From a bacterium (GTDB lineage: Bacteria; Hinthialibacterota; Hinthialibacteria; H5-UNCL2): DNA of 64,000 nucleotides. The notes beneath the pieces are model-generated. The model did not search any database. It was given only the letters and a program-made list of their open reading frames with translations, and had not been told where the DNA came from. Numbering within the stretch: position 1 is the stretch's first letter; each line of letters starts with the position of its first letter. This document shows, piece by piece, positions 24,785 to 33,176 of the stretch. Position numbers and translations under genes: made by a program. The DNA is taken from contig JABTUV010000001.1 of assembly GCA_015075175.1 (NCBI GenBank), positions 744,001-808,000 on the forward strand, given 5' to 3'.

Positions 24785-25947
24785 GACACGCCCTCGCGCT
24801 GCCTCTGATTCTCATAGCTTTCATCCATCCGGCCCTGGGAGCGGCGCGCGACTTAGAGGTCGAAATCTGGAACGAGACGACCGGGGCGCCCGGCCTCGCC
24901 GATCAGTTCAACGTGTTGACCATGGGCCGCGACGTCGAGTACCTGCTCTCGCGGGAGAACGTCGCCGGCGCGATCACCGTGCCCAGCCTGGAATTGGATC
25001 AACCGCATCTCCTGCAGGCCATCGTCGGGGGCGTCAAGTACAACCGTATGCTCATGCCCGGCGCGCCCCTTGCCGAGCCGCTGCGCGTCTCCGTCTACGA
25101 CGCCACTCAGAGTCCCCTCATCGTGCATGCGCACGACTTCCGCGTGCTGTTCGGGCATGACAACGCGGTCCAGCACGTGATGCTGGCGGCGACGCTGGTC
25201 AACGACGGCTCGTACACATACTTTTCCGAGGGGCCGACCTGGGTGCTGGCGGTTCCCGAAACGGCGCGGTCGTCGCTGAAGGTCGAACTCAACCGCGACG
25301 GCGTGCCCGTGCCCCTGACGCCGGAGCCGGCGGGCGAGGGCAGGGTCGGGCTTTCGTTTGCCGTGCAGCCGGGCCACACCAACCTTGAGATCAGCTATGA
25401 GGGCGAGCCTTACACGGGTCGGGCCGAGCTCTTATTGGATTTTCCCTTCGTGGCGCGCAGCCTGACCCTCCTGACGCTGCCCGACGACATCCGCGTGCTG
25501 GCGCCCTCCGCAGAGGATCGTGGCATTGTGGAGGAGGACCATCTTCATATCTACGGCGTGTCGGCGGAGTTGCCCGGCCGGCTGGCGTTTGCGTTCGAGG
25601 GGGGGCGCTTTCCGGCCCGCGCAGAGAGCGGCGGGCATGAAGGTGAGGTGAAGAATACCCCCAACCTCTGGGCGGGCTTCCGCGGTCTGGTGCTGTTGGG
25701 CGTGCTGCTCGCGCTGCTCTTTCTCTTCGGGGTGTGGGACTTGTTTCGGCGCGAGGAGCCGGGCGGCGCGCTCAACCTGTCGCCGGCGGAATGCCGGGCG
25801 CTGGAGGAGCGCCTGTCGGCGGAACTGGCCGAGCTGGAGGCGCGCCACGCGCGCCGCGAAGTCTCCGAGATCGTCTACCGCGACCGGAAGCGTCGGCTGA
25901 CGAGTCAGCTGGCGCTTTTGTCGGATCCATCGCGGGGGGCGGCGTGA
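24781..25947 (+). CDS. Unknown exported, C-terminally membrane-anchored protein in the ccm operon
   Basis: I do not recognise a named family. The 388-residue product has a signal peptide (MRHALALPLILIAFIHPALG), a mainly beta-rich periplasmic domain of about 300 residues, one membrane helix near residue 300-325 (GLVLLGVLLALLFLFGVWDL) and a cytosolic helical tail with ECRALEERLSAELAELEARH and YRDRKRRLTSQLALL. The tail resembles CcmI/CcmH-partner helices. Start ATGA overlaps the previous stop; its own stop overlaps the ccmA GTG. Translational coupling on both sides indicates a fixed role in this cytochrome c maturation operon, perhaps as a periplasmic holdase or a CcmI substitute. No cysteine pair or haem motif is visible. 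Confidence 0.6.
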   Translation: MRHALALPLILIAFIHPALGAARDLEVEIWNETTGAPGLADQFNVLTMGRDVEYLLSRENVAGAITVPSLELDQPHLLQAIVGGVKYNRMLMPGAPLAEPLRVSVYDATQSPLIVHAHDFRVLFGHDNAVQHVMLAATLVNDGSYTYFSEGPTWVLAVPETARSSLKVELNRDGVPVPLTPEPAGEGRVGLSFAVQPGHTNLEISYEGEPYTGRAELLLDFPFVARSLTLLTLPDDIRVLAPSAEDRGIVEEDHLHIYGVSAELPGRLAFAFEGGRFPARAESGGHEGEVKNTPNLWAGFRGLVLLGVLLALLFLFGVWDLFRREEPGGALNLSPAECRALEERLSAELAELEARHARREVSEIVYRDRKRRLTSQLALLSDPSRGAA

Positions 25948-26641
25948 ACGCCGCCGTACGCGCCGACAAACTGGGGCGACGCTTCGGGCGCCGGCGCGTG
26001 CTCTCCGAGTTGGACCTCATAGTTCCTCAAGGCTCGTTTGTCGCGCTCTTCGGCGGCAACGGCGCGGGCAAGACCACGCTCCTGCGCATTCTCGGCGGAC
26101 TGGCGCGTCCCACGTCCGGAAGGTGTGAAATCTTCGGCCGTCCGCCCCTGGGCGGGGGAGGTGAAGTGCGACGGCGCATCGGCTTCCTGTCGCATCAGGG
26201 CGCGCTCGTGCCCGAGCTGTCGGCGCGCGAGAATCTCGTATTCTACGCGCAACTTTACGGCGTCGCAGAGGCGGGCGCGCGCGCGGACGAACTCCTGTCG
26301 CAGGTGGGCCTGGCGGATCGCGCCGGCGATCGCGCGCGGGCCTTCTCGCGGGGGATGCTCCAGCGCCTGGCGCTGGCGCGCTGCCTGGTCCACGATCGAC
26401 CTGCTCCTATTGGACAGACGCTTCACCGGCCTGGACCCGCCGGCGTGGACGACATGGCGGCGCGCTTCACCGCGCTCCACCGGCAGGGCCGTACGCTGCT
26501 GGTGACCACACACCATCCGATCAGGGGCGCGCGCTGGCCAGTCATCTGGCGCTGTTGGAAAACGGTCGCATCACCATCTTCGCGGACGGCTCGGACGCGG
26601 CGCTGGCCGAAATCGCCCGCCGCGCCAGGGAGGAAGGGTCC
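25944..26641 (+). CDS. ccmA: ABC transporter ATPase CcmA, frameshifted
   Basis: CcmA is the ATPase of the CcmABCD complex that releases holo-CcmE. The start is GTG 25944, overlapping the preceding TGA. The Walker A motif is GGNGAGKTT, the Q-loop region is GFLSHQGALVPELSARENL and the signature is AFSRGMLQRLALARCLVHD. At about 26395 the frame changes: the other frame gives LLLLDRRFTGLD, which is Walker B, though the catalytic Glu after Asp is replaced by Arg as written. Another deletion near 26520 breaks HHPDQGRALASHLALLENGR. The frame then runs without a stop into the ccmB ATG at 26642, so the end of ccmA is uncertain. Losses of one or two bases explain all of this best. Confidence 0.8.
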
Positions 26642-27399
26642 ATGGCACTTCCGCGTGGCCTGGACCGTTTCCTCAGGACCTGCGCGTGGAGTCGCAGCCG
26701 CGAGGCGCTGGCGACCACGCTGGTCTTCGCCGCGCTCGTGCTGACCATCTTCCGCTTCGCCTTTGCGGAGGCATTGACGCCGCGCAGGTGGGACGTGCTC
26801 GTTCCGGCGCGGTGCGCACCGAGACGCTGGGTGGGCCGGAGACGCTCATTTCGGGCATGGTGTGGGTCGCCGTCGCATTTGCGGGCATGTTGGGATTCGG
26901 CCGCTGTTTCGGAAGCGAAAAGGACGACCGCTCGCTGGACGGCCTCCTGCTTCTCCCCGGCGACCGCAGCGCCGTGCTCGTGGGCAAGACGCTGTTCAAT
27001 CTCGCGTTGCTGTTCGCCGTGGAGGCGCTGGTATTGCCGCTGGCGGGGCTGTTTTTCCATCCGCCCGAGTGGGGATGCGCCATCCTCATGTTGACACCCG
27101 TGCTCTTTTTGGGCACATTGGGTTACGCCGTGGCGGGGACGCTGTTTGCCGCCATCACCAGCAACACGCGCCTGCGCGATCTGCTCTTGCCCATCCTGCT
27201 TCTGCCGGTCGCGGTCCCCGTACTGATCGCGTCGGTGGAGGGGACGGCGATGGCGGTGCAGGCGGCGAGCACGGACTCCGTGCTGGTGCGCCAGGAGAGC
27301 CTCGTGTCGATGAAGGGCTGGATTCGCGTCTTGATCGCCTGCGACGTAATCTACATCGCTGCGGCCCTCTGGTTGTTCGAACCGGTAGTCGAAGAATGA
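26642..27399 (+). CDS. ccmB: Haem exporter subunit CcmB, frameshifted
   Basis: CcmB is the inner-membrane partner of CcmA. The start is ATG 26642 after GGAGGAAGG. The N-terminus ALATTLVFAALVLTIFRFAF is followed by one frame change near 26775-26830; afterwards the sequence is continuous, with GMVWVAVAFAGMLGFGRCFG, LDGLLLLPGDRSAVLVGKTL, LFAVEALVLPLAGLFF and LRDLLLPILLLPVAVPVLIA, all characteristic of the CcmB family. The stop TGA overlaps the ccmC ATG. The indel is probably a sequencing fault because the rest of the protein is preserved. Confidence 0.85.
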
Positions 27400-28136
27400 G
27401 TGCGCCGCTCCCCAACAACACGGGCGCCGCCCTTTTGTACTCAAAAGGGTGCGCTACGCGATTCCGCAACACCTTCGCCCTGGACCTGGCGGCTCTGCTC
27501 ATGCTCGCCTATTCGCTCTGCCGCGTTTTCCTTACCACTCCCAACGAGAAAATGCAGGGAACCGTGCAGCGGATTTTTTATTACCACGTGCCGTTCGCAT
27601 GGGTCGCGCTGTTCGCGTTTTTCATGGTGTTCATTTTCAGTATCCTTTACCTGGCGCGGCGGCGGGAATGGATGGACGCGATGGCGGTCTCCAACGCCGA
27701 GGTGGGAGTCTTCTTCTGCACGCTGGTGTTGATCACGGGTCCCTTGTGGGCCAAGCCGGTGTGGGGCGTCTACTGGGATTGGGACGCAAGGCTGACGTCC
27801 ACGTTCGTGTTGTGGTTGATCTATCTGGGATACATGCTGCTGCGCGCATTCGTCCATGATACCCATCGCCGGGCGGTCCTGTCGGCGGCGGTCGGCATCT
27901 TCGGGTTTCTGGACGTGCCGCTGGTGTACTTCTCGATACGGCTGTTCAACACGCAGCATCCCAAGCCGGTGATCGCGGGCGGAGAGGGCAGCGGGTTGGC
28001 GCCGGTGATGCGGAACACGCTGTTCATCTGTCTTATTGCGATCACGTTATTCTATGTCTGCCTCTTGGTGCGGCGCTACCGGCTGGAGCGGCTGCGGCAG
28101 GAGGCGGAGACGCTGTGGGAAGAAGCGGGCGCGTAA
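27396..28136 (+). CDS. ccmC: Haem export protein CcmC
   Basis: CcmC loads haem onto CcmE. The 246-residue product has six likely membrane helices. Key motifs are the histidine in FYYHVPFAWVALFAF, the tryptophan-rich GPLWAKPVWGVYWDWD, and the second histidine region IRLFNTQHPKPV. The ATG overlaps the ccmB stop (ATGA). The N-terminus carries a short extra stretch before the first helix. The stop at 28134-28136 is followed immediately by a perfect-looking 48-base palindrome that separates it from ccmD. Confidence 0.92.
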   Translation: MSAPLPNNTGAALLYSKGCATRFRNTFALDLAALLMLAYSLCRVFLTTPNEKMQGTVQRIFYYHVPFAWVALFAFFMVFIFSILYLARRREWMDAMAVSNAEVGVFFCTLVLITGPLWAKPVWGVYWDWDARLTSTFVLWLIYLGYMLLRAFVHDTHRRAVLSAAVGIFGFLDVPLVYFSIRLFNTQHPKPVIAGGEGSGLAPVMRNTLFICLIAITLFYVCLLVRRYRLERLRQEAETLWEEAGA

Positions 28137-28138
28137 TG

Positions 28139-28186
28139 TGGACTGCGGCAGCTTGCTGCCGCGCGGCGGCAAGCTGCCGCAGTCCA
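28139..28186. repeat. 48-base palindrome (TGGACTGCGGCAGC family) between ccmC and ccmD
   Basis: Arm one (28139-28162, TGGACTGCGGCAGCTTGC...) and arm two (28163-28186) are reverse complements with one mismatch and no loop. Each arm is itself a smaller hairpin. It begins two bases after the ccmC stop. Transcribed, it could stabilise the upstream mRNA or reduce ccmD expression. Confidence 0.85.
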
Positions 28187-28205
28187 GAGGGGAGAATCAC
28201 GAAAT

Positions 28206-28433
28206 ATGCACTGGCTCAAACATCCGGTCGTCGTCGCTCTCGGCATCGCCGTGGTAGCGGTGGGATTCGGCAAACTGATCGAACGCCTGGCGGCGGAGAC
28301 CTACCATCCATTCCTGTACGCAGCCTATACGCTGTCGTTTATCGCGTTCTTCTTCTACCTCCGCTCACTGGACGCGCGGACGGCGGAAGTCAAACGCGAG
28401 ATCGACAGCCTGCGCAAGGAACTGCGCAAGTAG
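28206..28433 (+). CDS. ccmD: CcmD-like small membrane protein
   Basis: The 75-residue product has a first hydrophobic segment (HPVVVALGIAVVAVGFGKLI), then PFLYAAYTLSFIAFFFYLRS followed by a charged coiled coil (AEVKREIDSLRKELRK). The second helix with LYAAY and the following basic coil match the CcmD family, which helps holo-CcmE leave CcmABC. Typical CcmD has only one helix, so the first hydrophobic segment is an extension. GAGGGGAGAA lies upstream of ATG 28206. It is the last gene of the operon, separated from ccmC by the 48-base palindrome. Confidence 0.7.
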   Translation: MHWLKHPVVVALGIAVVAVGFGKLIERLAAETYHPFLYAAYTLSFIAFFFYLRSLDARTAEVKREIDSLRKELRK

Positions 28434-28485
28434 AACGCGCCCCTCGTGGTGGGCAAAATCCACCCTACGCCTCCGCACCCCCAAT

Positions 28486-28524
28486 GGTCCCATAGGTCCC
28501 ATAGGTCCTATACGTCCCATTCTT
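28486..28524 (-). repeat. ATGGGACC-type short repeat after the symporter stop
   Basis: On the minus strand, a few bases after the stop at 28529, the sequence reads ATGGGACGTATAGGACCTAT and on with two more ATGGGACC units. This is the longest copy of the stop-proximal family. Confidence 0.65.
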
Positions 28525-28528
28525 CCCG

Positions 28529-30343
28529 CTACTTCCCAATCTGCATCACGCCCCACGCGGTCAGAATCATCAAGCCGACCGCGGCCCAGGCGAGCACGAA
28601 TCCGACCAGGTCCTCGCGATAACGGAACCAGAAGTTGTGCCAGCGCTCGGCGGTCAACCAGCCGGGCAGATCCAGGAGGATCAGCTCTTCGCCGCGATCG
28701 CGCGCCAGAGGCTTTTCCCCGCTCTCCGGCAGCGCCTCCTCGTCGGTGGAACGCATCTGGTTGTCGAAGAAGGCGTCGATGCGTTGTTTGTCCTCCGGCG
28801 GCGTGAGCAAACTGACCAGCACCATCAGCGGGAAGCTGACGAGCATGGCGCCGCCGAACGGCCCCGGCTGCCACTTGTATACCAGCTTCCAGGTTCCCGT
28901 GTCCCAAAACGCGCCGAAGTTGCCGGCGGAGAGCGACGCCCACATGTCCTTCCAGGCGGGCCAAAGCGCGGTGTAGCTTTCGCTGCCGTCCAGCGGTTTG
29001 CAACTCATTAGGTAATTAAGCCCCCAATAAACGCCGAAGGCCGACAGCGTGGCCGCCCAGGCGCCCCAGCGGTTGGTCCGCCGCCACAGCACCCCGCCTA
29101 GGAACATCACGCCCATCAGCGCCGCGATGGTCTCGGTGAAAAGAAAGGCGTGTAGCACCTCCTTCACGTAGATGCCGAAAAGCACGCCCAACAGCGTCAG
29201 GGTCAGGCCCGAGACGCGCCCCGTCCAGAGCAGCTGGCGGTCGCTGGCATCCGCCTTGATGTAGCGTTGGAAGAGATTGCGGGTGAAGAGCGCGCCCGTG
29301 TTGACCATGAAGTTGGAGCAGGTGGACATGTTGGCGGCCAACACGCAGGCCACGATCAATCCTGTCAATCCCGGCGCCAACAACACCCGGCAGGCGTAAC
29401 CGAAAGCGTCCTCCGGATCGGCCAGCGGGCCTTGGCCGGTCTGAATCAGCAGCGCGGCCACGATCAACCCGGTCAACGCCCAGCCGATGGTACAAAAACG
29501 CTTGACCATCGCTCCATAAGTCTGGCCCACGCGCCCCGCCCGCTCCGTGCGTCCCGTCGCGCACATGGTCAGCACGTGCGGCTGCGCTACAATTCCCACC
29601 AGCCCGTTGATGGCCAGCATGGCGATGGTGAACCAGCCCAGCCCGCTCACGTCGCTGTACAGCCGGAAGTACTCCACCTCCTGGCCCTCCAGGCTGGCGC
29701 GCATCCCGGCAAATCCTCCGACTACCGACAAACCGATGGGAATCAGGAGAAACGACAACAGGATGATCAGGAACGACTGCACGAAGTCGGTGTAGGCGGA
29801 TGCCAAGAGGCCCCCGAAGAAACTGTACAGGATAAAAGCGACCGTCATCGCCACCACCACGCCGTCGGGCGAGATGGCGTGTCCGGTAGCGACCGAGATC
29901 ATCTTGCCCGCGCCCTTCAGCATGGCCCCCTGGTTGAAGACGAAGTAGGCGATGGCGAACAGGGTGTACACGAACGCCAGCAGCCGCCCGTAACGGTCCT
30001 CGATGATTTCCCCGATGGTGGTGCGTTCGCTTCTTCGGTACCAGGGCGCCAAGAGCCAGTAGAAGGGCGTGATCAGCATGTTCTTCCACTGGTACCAGAT
30101 GGTGGCGAAACCCAGGCTGTAGGTGGCTCCCACCTGGGCGACCGGCTGCTCGGCGTGGGTACCGGTGCCAAACGCCTGACCCACCATGATCCACCAGCCC
30201 AACCTGCGCTCGCCCAGGAAGTAACCGCCCGAGCTCTTGATGCGGCGCGCGATCCAAAGTCCAAAGGCGGTGATCCCGACGAAGTAAGCGATGAGAACAA
30301 CGCCATCCAACGTGGTGAATCCCGCTTCACCGGTTTGCGGCAT
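28529..30343 (-). CDS. Sodium/solute symporter (SSS family)
   Basis: The product is a polytopic inner-membrane protein of about 604 residues. The start is ATG 30343 (MPQTGEAGFTTLDGVVLIAY), chosen because AGGAGG lies about eight bases upstream; the frame extends nine codons further. Family features include GYFLGERRLGWWIMVGQAFG, the sodium-site helix SFFGGLLASAYTDFVQSFLI, and GLIVACVLAANMSTCSNFMV. About 13 helices are expected, with a long C-terminal soluble loop (EDKQRIDAFFDNQMRSTDEE) and a last helix. SSS proteins import sugars, amino acids, nucleosides or carboxylates with sodium; the substrate cannot be read from the sequence. It is monocistronic in appearance, downstream of ddl but 338 bases away. 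Confidence 0.88.
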   Translation of the reverse strand: MPQTGEAGFTTLDGVVLIAYFVGITAFGLWIARRIKSSGGYFLGERRLGWWIMVGQAFGTGTHAEQPVAQVGATYSLGFATIWYQWKNMLITPFYWLLAPWYRRSERTTIGEIIEDRYGRLLAFVYTLFAIAYFVFNQGAMLKGAGKMISVATGHAISPDGVVVAMTVAFILYSFFGGLLASAYTDFVQSFLIILLSFLLIPIGLSVVGGFAGMRASLEGQEVEYFRLYSDVSGLGWFTIAMLAINGLVGIVAQPHVLTMCATGRTERAGRVGQTYGAMVKRFCTIGWALTGLIVAALLIQTGQGPLADPEDAFGYACRVLLAPGLTGLIVACVLAANMSTCSNFMVNTGALFTRNLFQRYIKADASDRQLLWTGRVSGLTLTLLGVLFGIYVKEVLHAFLFTETIAALMGVMFLGGVLWRRTNRWGAWAATLSAFGVYWGLNYLMSCKPLDGSESYTALWPAWKDMWASLSAGNFGAFWDTGTWKLVYKWQPGPFGGAMLVSFPLMVLVSLLTPPEDKQRIDAFFDNQMRSTDEEALPESGEKPLARDRGEELILLDLPGWLTAERWHNFWFRYREDLVGFVLAWAAVGLMILTAWGVMQIGK

Positions 30344-30537
30344 AACGGCGGCCTCCTGTCGAGTCAGCAAAGCGCCCTCCTCGCCTGCACCGGCTGTCTT
30401 GGTGTGCAGGAGGGCCGTATTTTCCGGTCGTGACTTTCTCCGGCAGGAACCTTTGGAGACTCACGAAAGTGCAACCCATAGCATACCCGGTAGAAAAGCG
30501 GAATCCCAAAACGCCCAGCCTCGTCTTGACCCGGCCA

Positions 30538-30632
30538 TCTGTCATTTCGACCGAAGGGAGAAATCTTTCCGCCTGATTCTCGCACTCCCGGTCCGAGACG
30601 CAAGATTTCTCCCATCGGTCGAAATGACAGCT
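30538..30632. repeat. TCATTTCGACCGAAGG hairpin between ddl and the symporter
   Basis: CTGTCATTTCGACCGAAGGG and its complement, ending near 30630, enclose about 45 bases. One base of the right arm differs (CATCGG for CTTCGG). The rest of 30344-30681 contains no gene I can support. Confidence 0.8.
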
Positions 30633-30681
30633 CTGGGCGGAACAGTGAAGAAGGGAATCTGTGCCCGATACAAGCGCCGTC

Positions 30682-31716
30682 TCACAAGGCGATCAGTCGG
30701 TCCAGCAGTTCACCGAAAGGCATCCCGACGGCCGCCGCCGCGCGTGGCACGAGACTCATGGGCGACATGCCCGGAATGGTGTTGACCTCCAGGACCCGGA
30801 TGCCGTCGGGACAGAGCACCATGTCGGTGCGCGAGATGCCGCGGCAACCCAGGGCGCGATGCGCCGCCAGCGCCGTCGCCTGCGCGCGTCTCGTATCCGA
30901 TTCACTGAGGCGCGCGGGAGTGATCTCCTGCGTCGCTCCCGACAGATACTTGCTCTCGTAGTCGAAGAATTCGCGCGCCGGCACGATCTCCGTCGGGGGC
31001 AGGATCAGCGGCTCTCCCCCGTGCGGCTCGGCCAGGACCGCGCAGGTCAACTCCGTGCCCCGGCAATACTCCTCAAACACCAGCCAGGGCGACAATTCAC
31101 AGCATCCCTCGACCGCCCGGGTCAGTTCGGGGCGATCGTGCACGATGAAAACGCCGATGCTGGAGCCGGAGAGGTCGCTTTTCACCACGAGCGGCAGGCC
31201 CAGATCGGCGGCGATCTCGTCCAGGCGTTTCGGGGTCACGTCCGCGCAATGCAGCGGGAGGTAGCGCGGGGTGGGGATGCCGCGGGCCACGAACACTTCT
31301 TTACTGCGCAGCTTGGACATGGCCAACGCGCTGGCGGCCACGTTGCTGCCGGTGTAGCGAATTCCCAGCATCTCCAGAAACCCCTGCAGGCGGCCGTCCT
31401 CGCCGTAGGCGCCGTGCATGGCGATGATGGCTACATCGATAGCTTCGCCGTTGAACTCGCGCGGGACCAGGTCGGCCCGCGGGCGGACTTGGCCCGTGGC
31501 GGGCCTGTGCGTCTCCGGCTCGTGGATGTGCGAGGCTTCCGTCAGCGACGGGCAGACCTCCCCCATCCACCAGCGGCCCGTGCGGTCGATCTCGACCGGA
31601 ATCACGTCGTACCGGTCCGGGTCCAGGTTCTTTATGACATTTTTGCCGGATTCTATAGATACGACCCTTTCCGTCGAAGGGCCGCCGAATAGCACGGCTA
31701 CCTTAAGCTTTTTCAT
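30682..31716 (-). CDS. ddl: D-alanine--D-alanine ligase
   Basis: This ATP-grasp enzyme joins two D-alanines for peptidoglycan. The 344-residue product starts at ATG 31716 (MKKLKVAVLFGGPSTERVVS), seven bases after GAGGA; an earlier in-frame ATG at 31722 has no spacing to that site. Motifs seen are the glycine-rich FGGPSTER, HGAYGEDGRLQGFLEMLGI, the ATP-binding LPLVVKSDLSGSSIGV, and the C-terminal EVNTIPGMSPMSLVPRAA with the metal- and substrate-binding residues. The family signature normally begins HGxxGEDG; the sequence agrees. It stands alone, divergent from the exbB operon with a 261-base intergenic region in which I see no repeat. Confidence 0.93.
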   Translation of the reverse strand: MKKLKVAVLFGGPSTERVVSIESGKNVIKNLDPDRYDVIPVEIDRTGRWWMGEVCPSLTEASHIHEPETHRPATGQVRPRADLVPREFNGEAIDVAIIAMHGAYGEDGRLQGFLEMLGIRYTGSNVAASALAMSKLRSKEVFVARGIPTPRYLPLHCADVTPKRLDEIAADLGLPLVVKSDLSGSSIGVFIVHDRPELTRAVEGCCELSPWLVFEEYCRGTELTCAVLAEPHGGEPLILPPTEIVPAREFFDYESKYLSGATQEITPARLSESDTRRAQATALAAHRALGCRGISRTDMVLCPDGIRVLEVNTIPGMSPMSLVPRAAAAVGMPFGELLDRLIAL

Positions 31717-31977
31717 GCGCATCCTCGTTTAGAATAGAAAGCAGTCGGCGCTTGTCTCCACCTCCAGCGGCGCGGGGGACGCCGGCGGCTCGGGCGTAGG
31801 CCGTGTCAAGTCTCCCTCTCGACTATCGGAAGCCTTGACGATCCATAAAGATAGGGCCGCTCTTTTAAAACCCGTTGGAGTTACCTTTGTGTACGTGCTT
31901 GCGTTGGAGACAATAACGCTTTACGGTAATTTTGGCTTCGGCGCAAGCACCAATCTCGCGACGGGAGGAGAGCTGGG

Positions 31978-32754
31978 GTGAAACACGGCAAGGGGAGGCT
32001 GGCGGGATTGTGGTCGGGCGTGTTCTTCTTGTGGGCGGGTGCTGGATGGGCGCAGGAGGCGGCGACGGGCACGGTGGAGCTGGTCGGCGGCCCGCCCGCC
32101 GCGGCGGGCATGACGCTTTGGTCGGTCATCAAGTCCGGCGGGCCGGTGATGGTTCCCATCATTTTTCTGTCGGTCCTGGCGTTGGCGTTGGTCATCTACC
32201 TCTTCATCATCGTGCGTCGCACTCGGGCCGTGCCGCGCGAGATCGTGCGCCAGGCGTGGCTATTGATGAGCGAGGGCAAGTTCCGCGAGGCGCACGCGCT
32301 GGCGGTGCGATCCAACTCCGCCGCGGGACGCATCGTGGCGACCGCCATCGCCCGCGCCGGCCAGGATGTGAAGACCCTCGCCGCCGCCCTGCAAGTCGCC
32401 GGCGAGCGCGAGGCCGAGCGCCTCACCGACAGCATGGTCTATCTCTCCAACATCGCCACCATTGCGCCCATGCTGGGCCTTCTGGGTACCGTCATGGGCA
32501 TGATCAAGACCTTCAACACCATCGTCCTGCAGGCCAACGTGGTCAAACCCTGGGACTTGGCGGCGGGCATCTCCGAGGCTCTCATTACCACCGCCGCCGG
32601 CCTCATCGTCGCCATTCCCACCATGGCCATGTACTACTACTTCCGCGGGCGCGGGGCGCGCATCGTCACCGACCTTGAGGAGCTGGCCGAAGAGCTGGCC
32701 GACAAGCTGTCGCGCGTGCGCGCCGTCGCGTCCTACCAGGAGAAGGCGCGATGA
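31978..32754 (+). CDS. exbB: ExbB/TolQ/MotA-family proton channel protein
   Basis: The 258-residue product starts at GTG 31978 after GGAGAG. An N-terminal signal segment (LAGLWSGVFFLWAGAGWAQ) precedes the first channel helix (GPVMVPIIFLSVLALALVIY). The cytosolic part and the conserved pair of helices follow: IATIAPMLGLLGTVMGMIKT and ISEALITTAAGLIVAIPTMA, which line the proton path. ExbB with ExbD couples the proton gradient to an effector that spans the periplasm. It overlaps exbD by ATGA and starts a four-gene operon with a TPR protein and a TonB-like vWA protein. The signal-peptide-bearing form is common in non-proteobacterial ExbB. Confidence 0.9.
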   Translation: MKHGKGRLAGLWSGVFFLWAGAGWAQEAATGTVELVGGPPAAAGMTLWSVIKSGGPVMVPIIFLSVLALALVIYLFIIVRRTRAVPREIVRQAWLLMSEGKFREAHALAVRSNSAAGRIVATAIARAGQDVKTLAAALQVAGEREAERLTDSMVYLSNIATIAPMLGLLGTVMGMIKTFNTIVLQANVVKPWDLAAGISEALITTAAGLIVAIPTMAMYYYFRGRGARIVTDLEELAEELADKLSRVRAVASYQEKAR

Positions 32755-33176
32755 AGTTCGTCAAGCTGCGCCCGGACGAAGAGCCGGTTCTGCAGATCGC
32801 GCCCATGATCGACATCATCTTTCTCTTGGTGATCTTTTTCGTCACCACGTCGCTATTGGGCGAGATCGAGGCGGAGATCGACCTGACGCTGCCGTCGGCG
32901 AGCAAGACGGATCTGCCGCAGCGCGCGCCGGGCGAGATCATCATCAACATCAAGGCCGACAACAGCATCTGGGTAGGCGGCCGCGAGCGCACCGTCGCCG
33001 AGGTGGAAGCGTTGGTGAAGGAGCTGGCCGCCGCCTCCGAGCGGCCCTCCGTGATCGTCCGCGCCGACAAGGACAGCGCTCATGGCGCGTTCGTGAGCGT
33101 GGTCGACGCCTGCCGGTCGGCGGGCGTGCGCTACTACAAGATTCCCGTACTCAAGAGGGAGGAGCCGAGGCCGTGA
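32751..33176 (+). CDS. exbD: ExbD/TolR-family protein
   Basis: The 141-residue product has a short cytosolic N-terminus, one helix with the essential aspartate (IAPMIDIIFLLVIFFVTTSL) and a periplasmic domain ending YYKIPVLKREEPRP. It forms the stator with ExbB. ATG 32751 overlaps the exbB stop. The stop TGA overlaps the GTG of the next gene. All key features of the family are present; the Asp in PMIDIIF is the proton-carrying residue. Confidence 0.92.
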   Translation: MKFVKLRPDEEPVLQIAPMIDIIFLLVIFFVTTSLLGEIEAEIDLTLPSASKTDLPQRAPGEIIINIKADNSIWVGGRERTVAEVEALVKELAAASERPSVIVRADKDSAHGAFVSVVDACRSAGVRYYKIPVLKREEPRP

